Shown: piece after piece, positions 1 to 8,457 of the stretch | Numbering within the stretch: position 1 is the first letter of the stretch | Layout: every line of letters starts with the position of its first letter | DNA from: Weissella confusa | Lineage (GTDB): Bacteria > Bacillota > Bacilli > Lactobacillales > Lactobacillaceae | Assembly: GCA_041871065.1 (NCBI GenBank) | Contig: CP168942.1 | Coordinates: 1,706,501-1,770,500 of the forward strand | Length of the DNA stretch: 64,000 nt | Direction of reading: 5' to 3' | Notes under the pieces: generated by a model | Database searches by the model: none | Seen by the model: only the letters and a program-made list of their open reading frames with translations | What the model was told of the DNA's origin: nothing | Program-made: the position numbers and the translations under genes

Positions 1-928
1 CAATGGTCTCGCGATCAAGCAACGGTTGCTCCAACCATTGCTTCAATGCACGACCACCCATCGCTGTCTTGGTATTATCCAACAACCACAAAAGCGTGCC
101 TGAACGTTGTTGCGTACGCAAGTTAACCGTCAATTCCAAGTTAGCACGTGAATTACGGTCTAACTTGAGGTATTGCGCAATCTCATAAGGCGTCGCCATC
201 TGCAAGTGGTCCAATGACCGCTTTTGCGTCGTAAACAAATAAGCCAACAAAATATCAGCCGCTTCTTTTTGTTCTGGCACTTCCAGCTGTTGCGTCAAAT
301 ATGACGTTTCCGCATTGGCTGGCCCTTCTTCTTGCTTAGAAACCAAGATACCCAAGCTCGTGAGATTGGCCATCAATTCATCAGGCAACTCAGCGTTCGT
401 CACAATTTCCTTCGTCTCCAAACGACTGATTTCATTCAAAACGCCGTTCGTTGCTGAAACTGACGTCGCCTTCACTTCACCAGTTGAAAGGTCCGCATAA
501 GCCAATCCAAAGCCACCAACTGGCGTCATTGATAAGCTAACCAAGTAGTTGTTTTCCTTAGCCGCATCCGCTGTGTTGCGCATGCGTGTTCCAGGTGTCA
601 CCAGTTGGACAACCTCACGGCGAACCATCCCCTCAGCTTCAGCTGGGTTTTCCATTTGTTCAACAACTGCAACCTTATAACCTTTATCAACCAGAATATC
701 GATATAGTTTTGTGCGGCGTGGTGAGGCACACCCGCCATCGGAATTGGTTCAGCAGAATTCTTATTACGTTGTGTCAACGTCAACTCCAATAGTTGTGAC
801 CCTAACACCGCGTCATCATTAAACAATTCATAAAAATCACCGAGACGATAAAACAAAAACGCATCAGGGTATTGTGCCTTGATTTCGTTATATTGTTTCA
901 TCATTGGTGTTTCTTTTGGCTTAGCCAT
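1..928 (-). CDS. mutS: DNA mismatch repair protein MutS, N-terminal part (cut by window edge)
   Basis: This is the first ~309 codons of MutS, the ATPase that recognises base mismatches and recruits MutL. I translated it from the ATG at 926-928, which follows an AAGGAAAA ribosome binding site. The N-terminal mismatch-binding domain is clear: GDFYELF at residues 30-36 holds the Phe-x-Glu pair (F32, E34) that stacks on and contacts the mismatched base in the family. The connector and start of the lever domain follow. The reading frame is open to base 1, so the ATPase domain lies outside the window. It is downstream of yceD, separated by a terminator; I see no strong promoter in the short gap, so it may depend partly on read-through. 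Confidence 0.95.
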   Translation of the reverse strand, partial: MAKPKETPMMKQYNEIKAQYPDAFLFYRLGDFYELFNDDAVLGSQLLELTLTQRNKNSAEPIPMAGVPHHAAQNYIDILVDKGYKVAVVEQMENPAEAEGMVRREVVQLVTPGTRMRNTADAAKENNYLVSLSMTPVGGFGLAYADLSTGEVKATSVSATNGVLNEISRLETKEIVTNAELPDELMANLTSLGILVSKQEEGPANAETSYLTQQLEVPEQKEAADILLAYLFTTQKRSLDHLQMATPYEIAQYLKLDRNSRANLELTVNLRTQQRSGTLLWLLDNTKTAMGGRALKQWLEQPLLDRETI

Positions 929-959
929 TATGCAAATTTTCCTTCCCCATCAAAATGTG

Positions 960-994
960 CAAAAACGCCCACCGGTTCAGCGCCGGTAAGCGTT
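960..994 (-). terminator. Rho-independent terminator after yceD
   Basis: On the minus strand a GC-rich stem (AACGC..ACCGG paired with CCGGT..GCGTT) is followed by a T run. It lies immediately after the yceD stop and before mutS. Confidence 0.75.
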
Positions 995-1000
995 CATTTT

Positions 1001-1543
1001 TTAATCTTCGTCCTTGAACAAATCTGCCAAGCCAGCCAAAGGTGTATTCGCTTGTGCTGGTGCTTCTTCTTGCTTTTGTTCAAAATCGTCTTCAGAAATG
1101 ACAGCCCAGCCCTTACCTTCTGGCATTGGTTGGTCCTTCTCTTCTTCCGTCAAGACTTGAAGTGGCACTGACAAAGCAACGTATTCCATCAAGGCTTGAT
1201 CAAAATCAATCAATCCATCTTCAATCAAAATAACTGAGTCTTCGATTTCATAACGATCAGCGTGCTCTTCGTTTTGCAAGTAAACTTCATCGATATCGAA
1301 ATCAACATCCATTTCAACCGGCGTCAATGAACGCGTTGATGGTGTCACCAACTTTCCCTTCACGTTTGCGTGAATAATGATGTCTTCACGATCAGCTTGC
1401 GCAAATCCAGTAACCGTCAATGGTGTAACGTCCAATACAACGTCACCAAAAGTTGCCAACAAAGGCTCCTTCAAATCAACGACCTCGCTGAATTGCAATG
1501 ATTCAGTCTTGTACTTTTGGAGTTCAGCATATTGCCACTTCAT
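1001..1543 (-). CDS. yceD: YceD/DUF177 family protein
   Basis: A 180-residue protein of the DUF177/YceD family, linked in other bacteria to accumulation of 23S rRNA or large ribosomal subunits; its biochemical role is unsettled. Typical features are a mid-protein segment of alternating hydrophobic strands (DVVLDVTPLTVTGFAQ) and an acidic C-terminal half. The start follows a good AGAGG site. In most bacteria yceD is directly followed by rpmF (ribosomal protein L32); here it is followed by a terminator and mutS instead. It is the last gene of the yqeG-to-yceD run, only a few bases after tmcAL. Confidence 0.85.
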   Translation of the reverse strand: MKWQYAELQKYKTESLQFSEVVDLKEPLLATFGDVVLDVTPLTVTGFAQADREDIIIHANVKGKLVTPSTRSLTPVEMDVDFDIDEVYLQNEEHADRYEIEDSVILIEDGLIDFDQALMEYVALSVPLQVLTEEEKDQPMPEGKGWAVISEDDFEQKQEEAPAQANTPLAGLADLFKDED

Positions 1544-1547
1544 GTGA

Positions 1548-2741
1548 TTATCCTCTTTCTATAAAAACTGGAATACGTCCCGTATCTAGCGGTGACGCTT
1601 TGTCCTGACGTGTCCGTGAGAACTGTTGATACAAGCGACCAGCTCGGTAATCAAGCATTAAGATTCCAGTCAGGTCATCCTTCTCAACTTTATGTATCAA
1701 CGGCAACGTGAATGACTCACGTTGTTGCTTCAAATACCGGCGACCGACTTTTGTTGCACCTAGCATGCGCAAATAAGGTCGTTGCATCGCCGTTTGCATC
1801 TCAGCATCCGTTATATTCAAAACAGTGTACAACAGCGTTCGTTGCAAGCGAGCTTGCGTATAACGCTTTGACTTAAACGTTGTCATAAACGTCTCATAGT
1901 CAGCTGTTGTGTCCCGTTCAATGGTTTCTTTAAGACGGTATGCCAACCCATCTGTCAATTGATAAATGTTTTCTAATTCGTCAATTGGCGTGGTCAACAC
2001 TTTATAGCGCAACGCATCATACCACGTTTCAGACCAATCAGCTGTTTGCGCACCTTGTGCTAACCATTCAGCTGCTGGTTGCGAAACATAGTCAGCAAAT
2101 GCCGTTTCTGGCGCCTCCTGATTAATCAACTCACGTAGCGCGGTCGCACTCGCAATGTGATCATCCGAAAGCGTTGTATCATGATACCCAGCTTTAATGC
2201 GTTGAATCGGTTGTAGTCGAATCTGACTCACCAAACCAAGTTCAATTACCGCTGTGGCATAAGCAAAACCCAACATATCATTTGGATCCGTCAACCGGAA
2301 TCCAACAACCTCGGCCAGAACATCATTAAATGCTGTGGCATAGGTCTGTGAATAATCAGCTGAGAAATGTTCATCCGCTGCCAAACGGTCACGGGCCTGC
2401 TGTGCGAGTGCTAAGAAATCCAACTCAGCATGCTCGGCACCAAAAACGATATTTGAAACGCCGGCATCCGCTAACAGTTGTACGGCACCCCGTGCAAAAA
2501 TATGTGCTGGTTGCACAGCGAAAGCGAAGGGTAGTTCAAAAACGATATCAACCCCACCCGCTAACGCTAATTCCGTACGTCGCCACTTATCGAAAATGGC
2601 TGGTAACCCACGTTGCACATAGTTACCGCTCATGACAGCCACAACTGTATCAGCACCAGTAACCGCCTTTGCTTGGGCGACATGGTAGGCATGTCCATTA
2701 TGGAATGGATTATATTCAGTTACTAACCCAACTGCCTCCAT
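1548..2741 (-). CDS. tmcAL: tRNA(Met) cytidine acetate ligase TmcAL (YlbM family)
   Basis: Predicted to activate acetate with ATP and acetylate the wobble cytidine of elongator tRNA-Met (family knowledge from B. subtilis TmcAL). The N-terminus carries the nucleotidyltransferase signature GLVTEYNPFHNGH at residues 5-17, with the HNGH adenylate-binding motif, followed by the SGNYVQRG segment. I chose the ATG at 2741 (397 aa), because GGAGG lies five bases upstream; an in-frame TTG at 2753 overlaps that Shine-Dalgarno sequence and is unlikely to be the start. The site sits just after the yqeM stop, so the two genes are translationally close, within the same operon. Confidence 0.93.
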   Translation of the reverse strand: MEAVGLVTEYNPFHNGHAYHVAQAKAVTGADTVVAVMSGNYVQRGLPAIFDKWRRTELALAGGVDIVFELPFAFAVQPAHIFARGAVQLLADAGVSNIVFGAEHAELDFLALAQQARDRLAADEHFSADYSQTYATAFNDVLAEVVGFRLTDPNDMLGFAYATAVIELGLVSQIRLQPIQRIKAGYHDTTLSDDHIASATALRELINQEAPETAFADYVSQPAAEWLAQGAQTADWSETWYDALRYKVLTTPIDELENIYQLTDGLAYRLKETIERDTTADYETFMTTFKSKRYTQARLQRTLLYTVLNITDAEMQTAMQRPYLRMLGATKVGRRYLKQQRESFTLPLIHKVEKDDLTGILMLDYRAGRLYQQFSRTRQDKASPLDTGRIPVFIERG

Positions 2742-2756
2742 GTTGTCCTCCAAGCT

Positions 2757-3503
2757 TTACGCTTTCGTTGCGTTAAAGAACCAGCGTGGTGACTCATCAG
2801 TCACCTCTGATCGACCAAAGTCAGCCGTCACTTCAATGTTTGTGAAGCCTGCTTCAGTCAACAAACGCTTGTATGTGTCCAAAGAATATGTGCGTTCAGT
2901 GTGTACTTCTTGCAGTTGTTGGAAGCCATCGATGTCTTCGTTATAAACAAAGAACGTCAATTCGTGTTCCACCGTATGCGGTTGTTCTTCAACACCATAT
3001 GATGACCACATAAACGCCGTCTCATCATCATGCCAGTTATACATATAACCAGGATAATAAACATCCGTTTGCCATGGTGAAATCACATCAAACAAGAATT
3101 GACCACCATCTTCCAAGTGCTCAGCGACTTGCTTGAACGCCATCAACGTTTCGTCTTCGTTAGCCAAGTAATTAAATGAGTCCGCAAATGATGTAATCGT
3201 TGCAAAACGCTCATCGAAGTCTGACCATTCACGCATGTCGCCTTCAATCAATGGCAAGTCCAATTCAGCTTCTTGGGCGTGTTGCGCAGCTAGTGCCAAC
3301 ATCTCAGTAGACAAGTCCAAGACTGAAATATCGTCATAACCAGCTTGCTTCAATTGAATCGCCAATCGTCCTGCACCACCGGCTAGCTCCAATAACTTAC
3401 CATCCTTGTTCTTAATGAACTTGGTTGCGTATTGGAACCAATCTGCGTAGGCTGCTTCGTCAAACAAGTCGTCATACAGCTTCGCAAAAGTTTGGTAATT
3501 CAT
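2757..3503 (-). CDS. yqeM: Class I SAM-dependent methyltransferase (YqeM-like)
   Basis: A 248-residue Rossmann-fold methyltransferase. Motif I reads ELAGGAGRL at residues 39-47, with Ala where many relatives have Cys, and the acidic loop after strand 2 is VLDLSTEML near residues 61-69. The substrate is not known. Its position between rsfS and tmcAL is conserved in Firmicutes, so a role in ribosome or RNA modification is a reasonable but unproven inference. The start codon overlaps the rsfS stop region (one shared base), indicating translational coupling. Confidence 0.88.
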   Translation of the reverse strand: MNYQTFAKLYDDLFDEAAYADWFQYATKFIKNKDGKLLELAGGAGRLAIQLKQAGYDDISVLDLSTEMLALAAQHAQEAELDLPLIEGDMREWSDFDERFATITSFADSFNYLANEDETLMAFKQVAEHLEDGGQFLFDVISPWQTDVYYPGYMYNWHDDETAFMWSSYGVEEQPHTVEHELTFFVYNEDIDGFQQLQEVHTERTYSLDTYKRLLTEAGFTNIEVTADFGRSEVTDESPRWFFNATKA

Positions 3504-3874
3504 TAGAATTCTTCCTTAACGATCCATTGGTCGATGTCAATTTCAGGTGCAGCACCCCACAACTTTTCCAAGTTGTAGAATTGGCGCATGTCGTCCTTAA
3601 AGACGTGCACAAACAAATCACCAAAGTCCATCAAGACCCATTCACCTTCGCGACGACCTTCGTGACGCTTCAACTCAAAGCCAGCTTCAGCCATCTTGTC
3701 TTCAATTTCATCAACAATCGCCAAAACTTGACGTTGCGTTGGGGCATCCAAAATCAAGTAAGCATCTGATACCAAGCTAATCTCGTGGATATCCAATGCA
3801 ACCAAGTTTTCGGCGCGCTTTTGGTCAGCAGCCTTAACAGCTACTTCCAACATTTCGTTTACGTTGCTTTCCAT
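3503..3874 (-). CDS. rsfS: Ribosomal silencing factor RsfS
   Basis: A 123-residue RsfS/YbeB/YqeL protein. The family binds ribosomal protein L14 and blocks 30S-50S joining when nutrients are scarce. Conserved stretches visible are LVALDIHEISLVSDAYLI, GEWVLMDFGDLFVHVF and the final REFYNLEKLW-like segment (RQFYNLEKLWG). I chose the ATG at 3874, which has GGAG upstream; an earlier in-frame ATG at 3892 lies inside yqeK and lacks a ribosome site. The start lies within a few bases of the yqeK stop, consistent with coupled translation. Confidence 0.93.
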   Translation of the reverse strand: MESNVNEMLEVAVKAADQKRAENLVALDIHEISLVSDAYLILDAPTQRQVLAIVDEIEDKMAEAGFELKRHEGRREGEWVLMDFGDLFVHVFKDDMRQFYNLEKLWGAAPEIDIDQWIVKEEF

Positions 3875-3876
3875 TA

Positions 3877-4473
3877 TTACTTCACACTCCATGCGTTGTA
3901 TGTCAAAAGCGTGCCCGGATAAACCGGAACCTGCTTTTCAATTAAATAAGCAAGCGTGTGGCCCGTTTGCCACCCGACACTTGCTGCCAAGTCTTCAAAT
4001 GCCAAGGCGCGAACTTCTTCAACACCTGGGAAATCGCGACCTGACTCAATATAGTCTGCCATGTAGATAATTTGGCTCAACGTCGTCATATATGGTGCAC
4101 CAGTTGTGTGCTGACGAATCGCTGTCAGGATATCTTCGTTTTCAATGCCCAGTTCATCTTTCACCATTTCGGCGCCGACGATACCATGCCAAACGTTGTT
4201 TCCCCAATTAACCAAATCTGGATCCAATTGCTTTTCGGCAATCTTCGCCAAGAAATCAGCATCAGAGCGTTCCTTGGCGTAATCATGCGTCAAGGCTGCC
4301 ACAGATGCTTTCTCTGCATCAACACCCCACTTTTCAGCCAAGGCCACAGCCATTTCTTCAACACGCAACACGTGTTGGAAACGGTACTCTGACATCGCTG
4401 CTTGGGCTGCTTCAACTAAGCTTTTACGAGAACCGTTATAGTAACGGCCCCGATAAATTATCTCGTTTGTCAT
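3877..4473 (-). CDS. yqeK: HD-domain diadenosine tetraphosphate hydrolase YqeK
   Basis: A 198-residue HD-domain phosphohydrolase. The YqeK family splits Ap4A symmetrically to ADP. The metal-binding HD pair is in ALTHDYAKERS (H63, D64), preceded by the conserved first His in RFQHVLRVEEMA (H34), with another in NNVWHGIVGA. The 5' end overlaps the 3' end of nadD by 38 bases, which is the usual nadD-yqeK arrangement, so the pair is very likely co-translated. Confidence 0.92.
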   Translation of the reverse strand: MTNEIIYRGRYYNGSRKSLVEAAQAAMSEYRFQHVLRVEEMAVALAEKWGVDAEKASVAALTHDYAKERSDADFLAKIAEKQLDPDLVNWGNNVWHGIVGAEMVKDELGIENEDILTAIRQHTTGAPYMTTLSQIIYMADYIESGRDFPGVEEVRALAFEDLAASVGWQTGHTLAYLIEKQVPVYPGTLLTYNAWSVK

Positions 4474-5101
4474 CCATGTATAACCCTTTTTCTACAATGT
4501 AGGCTGCTACCATGTCAGGTAGCAAATAGCGCACGCTTTGCTTATTAGCAATGCGCTTACGAATACCCGTTGAACTAATTTCAAGGTTTGGTACCTCAAC
4601 CCATTCAACAGGATAATCCGTTACTCGTGGTTGCCCTGGGCGATTAACACCAACAAAGTGAACTAACTTAAGCAAGTCATCAATGCGATACCATGTCTTT
4701 AAGTACGCCACTTCATCACCACCGATAATGAAATAGTATTCGTAGTTTGGGTGCTCCACCTTCAGTTGCAACATTGTGTTGTAGGTGTAGCTCTTGCCAC
4801 CGCGTTGTACTTCAAGCAATTCAATGCCAAAGCGACTGTTACCTGCAATGGCCGCTTGGACCATCTTGGCACGGTGCAATGGATCAATTGCATGCTTCAC
4901 ATCAACGTGCGGTGGCTTAGCATTTGGCATGAAGTATACCTTGTCTAAGCCAAGCTTATCTGCCACCTGTTCAGCAATGACCAAGTGACCAACGTGTGGC
5001 GGATTAAATGTGCCACCCAAAATACCAATTTTCTTTGTTTCACCGATAAACGCACGCTCGGCTTGTGCTTGCGTGATGGTTTTTTCGATTGTATTAATCA
5101 T
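4436..5101 (-). CDS. nadD: Nicotinate-nucleotide adenylyltransferase NadD
   Basis: A 221-residue NadD, which transfers AMP from ATP to nicotinate mononucleotide in NAD synthesis. The N-terminal nucleotidyltransferase motif is GILGGTFNPPHVGH (residues 26-39, catalytic HVGH), and the C-terminal ATP-binding motif is ISSTGIRKR. An N-terminal extension of about 20 residues precedes the first strand. The start ATG follows a G-rich site. The 3' end overlaps yqeK. Confidence 0.95.
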   Translation of the reverse strand: MINTIEKTITQAQAERAFIGETKKIGILGGTFNPPHVGHLVIAEQVADKLGLDKVYFMPNAKPPHVDVKHAIDPLHRAKMVQAAIAGNSRFGIELLEVQRGGKSYTYNTMLQLKVEHPNYEYYFIIGGDEVAYLKTWYRIDDLLKLVHFVGVNRPGQPRVTDYPVEWVEVPNLEISSTGIRKRIANKQSVRYLLPDMVAAYIVEKGLYMDDKRDNLSGPLL

Positions 5102-5128
5102 GCCCGAACCCCCGTTTCGAGAGTGATA

Positions 5129-5443
5129 TTAAATCTTTTGTGCAGCCACTGAGTAGTGACGGTTTTCCTTGTCAGCTGATTCACCAAACAACACCAACGT
5201 GTGTCCAATTGTTTGTACAACTTGGATGTCCGTGTTTTCTTCGATGAACTCCTTCAAAGATTCAACTTCAACGTCTGAGTTTGCCAAGATGTTAACCTTG
5301 AACAACTCACGCTTGTTGATGGCATCTTCTAGTTGATCCAACCAGTTTTGTGTCAATCCTTGCTTACCGATGCTAAACAATGGACGCATGTCATGTGCTG
5401 ATGCGCGCAAGTAACGCTTTTGCTTTCCGCGTAGTGAAATCAT
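5129..5443 (-). CDS. yhbY: CRM-domain RNA-binding protein YhbY
   Basis: A 104-residue protein made of a single CRM domain (KRYLRASAHDMRPLFSIG and the GLTQNW segment correspond to the RNA-binding GxxG-type region). The family associates with pre-50S ribosomal particles. It begins within two bases of the yqeH stop and precedes nadD, matching the conserved Firmicutes order. Confidence 0.92.
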   Translation of the reverse strand: MISLRGKQKRYLRASAHDMRPLFSIGKQGLTQNWLDQLEDAINKRELFKVNILANSDVEVESLKEFIEENTDIQVVQTIGHTLVLFGESADKENRHYSVAAQKI

Positions 5444-5444
5444 A

Positions 5445-6587
5445 TTAAATCATTGCCCTTCGTGTTAATACTGAAACCCCTTCAGGAGCCCAGCCTGCTA
5501 CAACCGTGTTGGCAGGAACTGTAATCCAGCCCAAACCGTCAATCACGATATCTGTCTTCTCTGTTACCTTGAACTCGTGACGTTGCAATGGTGGCAACAT
5601 GTCCAAGTTCTCCGTCGTTGGTGGCAACAACAATTCACCAGCGTGCTTGCTGTAGAATTCGTCAGCCTTTTCCAACTTCGTGCGGTGAATCATCAAGTTG
5701 TTCTCAAAGTAAGCCGTAATACCAGCCTTCTCACCTTGAATGAAGTCGAAACGTGCCAATGCACCCATGAACAATGTTTGTTGTGGGTTCAATTGGTAAG
5801 TCTTTGGCTTCAATTCCTTTTGTGGCGAAACGTACTTCAAGTCCTTTGGCGTCAAATAGTGCGCCATTTGGTCTTGGTGAATGATACCTGGTGTGTCGAT
5901 GATAAACGTATCGTCATCCAATGGAATCTCAATACGATCCAACGTCGTTCCTGGGAAACGTGACGTCGTAATCACATCCTTGTTGTCACCCGTTGCATCC
6001 TTGATGATTTGGTTAATCAACGTTGACTTACCAACGTTGGTAACACCAACAACATAAACTGAGCGACCTTCACGGTACTTCTCAATCATGTCCATCAAAG
6101 CTGGCACGTCATCACCGCTCTTACCTGACGTCAATTGAACGTCAACAGGACGCAAACCAGCAATGTTAGCTTGTTGACGCATCCAGTCCTTAATCTTTGA
6201 ACGCTTCAAAGACTTTGGCAAAACGTCAACCTTGTTACCAACTAGCAAAACTGGGTTGTTACCAACGAAACGGTGCAATCCTGGAATCAATGATCCAGAA
6301 AAGTCGAACACGTCCATTACGTAAACAACCAATGAATCCGTTGCTGAAATTTCGTTCAACAACAAGCGGAAATCATCATCCGTCAAATCGACGGGTTGGA
6401 TTTCGTTGTAGTGACGCAAACGGAAGCAGCGTTGGCACAACACTTCTTCGTTTTCAAATCCCTTCAACAAAGCTGACATTGGGGCATAACCCAATTCACC
6501 CTTGTGCTCAGTTTGGATCAACGCACCACATCCAATGCATCGCAATCCGTCTGCCAAGTAACCTTGAACTTCTGCTTCACTAATCAA
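5445..6587 (-). CDS. yqeH: Circularly permuted ribosome-biogenesis GTPase YqeH
   Basis: A 380-residue GTPase required for 30S subunit assembly in relatives. It has an N-terminal zinc finger (C17, C20, C51, C54) and permuted G motifs: NKVD (residues 118-121) comes before the P-loop GVTNVGKST (181-189) and DTPG (231-234). The start is a TTG: GGAGG lies seven bases upstream and no ATG is near, and that Shine-Dalgarno lies inside the last codons of yqeG, giving an eight-base overlap. The C-terminal ~150 residues are the family's RNA/ligand-binding part. Confidence 0.95.
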   Translation of the reverse strand: MISEAEVQGYLADGLRCIGCGALIQTEHKGELGYAPMSALLKGFENEEVLCQRCFRLRHYNEIQPVDLTDDDFRLLLNEISATDSLVVYVMDVFDFSGSLIPGLHRFVGNNPVLLVGNKVDVLPKSLKRSKIKDWMRQQANIAGLRPVDVQLTSGKSGDDVPALMDMIEKYREGRSVYVVGVTNVGKSTLINQIIKDATGDNKDVITTSRFPGTTLDRIEIPLDDDTFIIDTPGIIHQDQMAHYLTPKDLKYVSPQKELKPKTYQLNPQQTLFMGALARFDFIQGEKAGITAYFENNLMIHRTKLEKADEFYSKHAGELLLPPTTENLDMLPPLQRHEFKVTEKTDIVIDGLGWITVPANTVVAGWAPEGVSVLTRRAMI

Positions 6588-7107
6588 GTGTCGTCCTCCA
6601 TTGTAGTTCTGGGTGTGCCTTTAGCATGCGCTTCTTAACACCCTTTTCAAAAAATCGGTTAATCTTTGTATTCCATTGGTCAGTCTCAATTAGAGGCTTA
6701 ACCAAGATGCTTCGTACGCCGTGGTTGTTTGATGACCAGATGTCAGTCAACAATTGGTCACCGACCATCACAACGTCGTTCTTTTGCAAATTAAGCTTTG
6801 TTACGGCTTCATTCAAGCCACGTGTCAACGGCTTTAGGGCACGTGACACAAACGGTAGATTCAACGGTTCAGCAACACGTGCAATACGTTCAGCTGAGTT
6901 ATTTGAAACAATCATTACTGGGATGCCAGCTTCATTCATTCGCTCAAGCCAGTCATGCAATTCAGTCGTGCCGTCAGGGTTATTCCAAGCAATCAACGTG
7001 TTATCCAAGTCAGTCAAAACTGCCTTGATACCTTGTGCCTGAAGTTGTTCTGGCGTCAAACGGTAGATTGCATCAATCATCCAAGTTGGTGTAAATGATT
7101 CAGTCAT
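6580..7107 (-). CDS. yqeG: HAD-superfamily phosphatase YqeG
   Basis: A 175-residue HAD-type hydrolase (subfamily IIIA). Motif I is DLDNTL (D33, D35 nucleophile/acid pair), motif II is VSNNS, and motif III is VGDQLLTDIW. The substrate is unknown, although mitochondrial and plant relatives act on phosphatidylglycerol phosphate. It is the first gene of the operon that continues to yceD, with a promoter about 35-60 bases upstream. Confidence 0.92.
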   Translation of the reverse strand: MTESFTPTWMIDAIYRLTPEQLQAQGIKAVLTDLDNTLIAWNNPDGTTELHDWLERMNEAGIPVMIVSNNSAERIARVAEPLNLPFVSRALKPLTRGLNEAVTKLNLQKNDVVMVGDQLLTDIWSSNNHGVRSILVKPLIETDQWNTKINRFFEKGVKKRMLKAHPELQWRTTLD

Positions 7108-7140
7108 TTTTCGTCCTTTTCACAATTTGTCTTACTATAA

Positions 7141-7169
7141 ATTATACGCTAAATACTGTCGTTTATAAA
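7141..7169 (-). promoter_or_regulatory. Promoter of the yqeG operon
   Basis: Minus strand: TTTATA (7164-7169), 17-base spacer, perfect TATAAT (7141-7146), about 35 bases before the yqeG ATG. It would drive yqeG through yceD. Confidence 0.7.
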
Positions 7170-7196
7170 GTAGGGTGACCAGGTCACAAATAAAAA

Positions 7197-7228
7197 ACAA
7201 CCAGCAACGGAAACCATCGCTGATTGTT
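7197..7228 (-). terminator. Rho-independent terminator after ddl
   Basis: Minus strand stem AACAAtCAGC / GCTGgTTGTT followed by a T-rich tail, just after the ddl stop. Confidence 0.75.
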
Positions 7229-7239
7229 CTTAAACTCTA

Positions 7240-8388
7240 TTACTTAGCGCGCTCAGCGTTGTACTTCTTTTCACCGACGTGTTCTTCACCCAATGAAACG
7301 AAGTCGTATGACAACTTGGCGTTACGCTCGAATTCAGCCAAACCATAGTTAATGATTTCGTCGATCAAGTTCGTGTAGCTCAAGCCTGATACTTCCCACA
7401 TTTGTGGATACAAAGAAATATTTGTAAATCCAGGCAATGTGTTTGGCTCACCCAAGTATGGTGTACCATCAGCATCAATCATAAAGTCCATACGCGTCAA
7501 ACCAACAAGACCCAATGCCTTGTAGGCCGTCAATGCCATGTCAGTGATTTCCTTTTCAAGGTCATCCCCCAACTCAACTGGCAATTCAAAGACCATACCT
7601 GAGGCGTCAACGAACTTGTTGTTGTAGTCGTACCAAACGTCTTGTTCAGGCAATACGATACCACCCAAACGTGATGCACGAGGTTGCTCGTTTCCCAAGA
7701 TTGAGATGAAGACCTCACGCGGCTTGTTCAAAGCAGCTTCAACCAATACCTTGTAGTCGTATTGCAAAGCATCCTTAACACCAGCTTCGAATTCTTCAGC
7801 GTTCGTTACGCGTGAAATACCAACTGATGAACCTTGCTTAGCAGCCTTAACGAACAAAACTTCCGTGCCAAGCTCCTTTACAAGACCTTCGTACGTGTAG
7901 TTTTGGTAATCTTGGTCCGTCAACAAAACGTACTTCGTGTTGCGTACGCCTGCTTGGTTCAAGATACGCTTCGTCAAATCCTTGTCGAATGACATGGCTG
8001 ACGCAGCCGTACCAGCACCGATAAATGGCTTTTGCAACAAACGGAACAACGCTTGCAAAGTACCATCCTCACCCAAGTTACCGTGAACAACTGGGTAGAA
8101 CAAATCGATCTCGGCCATCTCGCCCAAAACGGCAATTGGTGCCAATGGGTTAGTCAAATCCATCTTTGACTTTGCTGCAGCAACTACAGTATCTTCATCT
8201 TCACCATCGAACACGCGCTTTGAATCAGCGGCATTGATCATGTAACCATCCTTTGAAATCAAGAAAACAGTTACGTTGTACTTTTCCTTGTCCATTGCAT
8301 CGTAAATGTTACGAGCAGAGCGCTTTGAGACGTCGTGTTCTGATGAGTTACCACCAAAGAACATCGCAATGTTTAGCTTTTCTGACAT
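7240..8388 (-). CDS. ddl: D-alanine--D-alanine/D-lactate ligase
   Basis: A 382-residue ATP-grasp ligase that makes the terminal dipeptide or depsipeptide of the peptidoglycan precursor. Visible motifs are FGGNSSEHDVS at the N-terminus, HGNLGEDGT (102-110), the KAAKQGSSVGIS ATP loop and MDFMIDADG near the C-terminus. In the omega-loop the sequence reads YDYNNKFVDAS, placing Phe259 where D-Ala-D-Ala ligases have Tyr (E. coli DdlB Y216). Leuconostoc Ddl has Phe at this site (F261) and makes D-Ala-D-Lac, giving intrinsic vancomycin resistance. The gene is monocistronic, between its own promoter and a terminator. Confidence 0.95.
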   Translation of the reverse strand: MSEKLNIAMFFGGNSSEHDVSKRSARNIYDAMDKEKYNVTVFLISKDGYMINAADSKRVFDGEDEDTVVAAAKSKMDLTNPLAPIAVLGEMAEIDLFYPVVHGNLGEDGTLQALFRLLQKPFIGAGTAASAMSFDKDLTKRILNQAGVRNTKYVLLTDQDYQNYTYEGLVKELGTEVLFVKAAKQGSSVGISRVTNAEEFEAGVKDALQYDYKVLVEAALNKPREVFISILGNEQPRASRLGGIVLPEQDVWYDYNNKFVDASGMVFELPVELGDDLEKEITDMALTAYKALGLVGLTRMDFMIDADGTPYLGEPNTLPGFTNISLYPQMWEVSGLSYTNLIDEIINYGLAEFERNAKLSYDFVSLGEEHVGEKKYNAERAK

Positions 8389-8427
8389 GTCGTTCTCCCT
8401 GTCAAACTGTTTAAATTTAGAACCCTA

Positions 8428-8436
8428 AGTATACCA
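8428..8436 (-). promoter_or_regulatory. Extended -10 promoter of ddl
   Basis: Minus strand TGGTATACT: a TATACT -10 with the TGn extension and no good -35. The same TGGTATACTTAGG string occurs before the glycosyltransferase operon at 21253-21261. Confidence 0.55.
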
Positions 8437-8457
8437 CGAAACTGTAAACCGGACCGA

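Noticed and set aside
960..1000. rpmF (ribosomal protein L32) after yceD
   Set aside because: The usual neighbour is absent; only a terminator lies between yceD and mutS.
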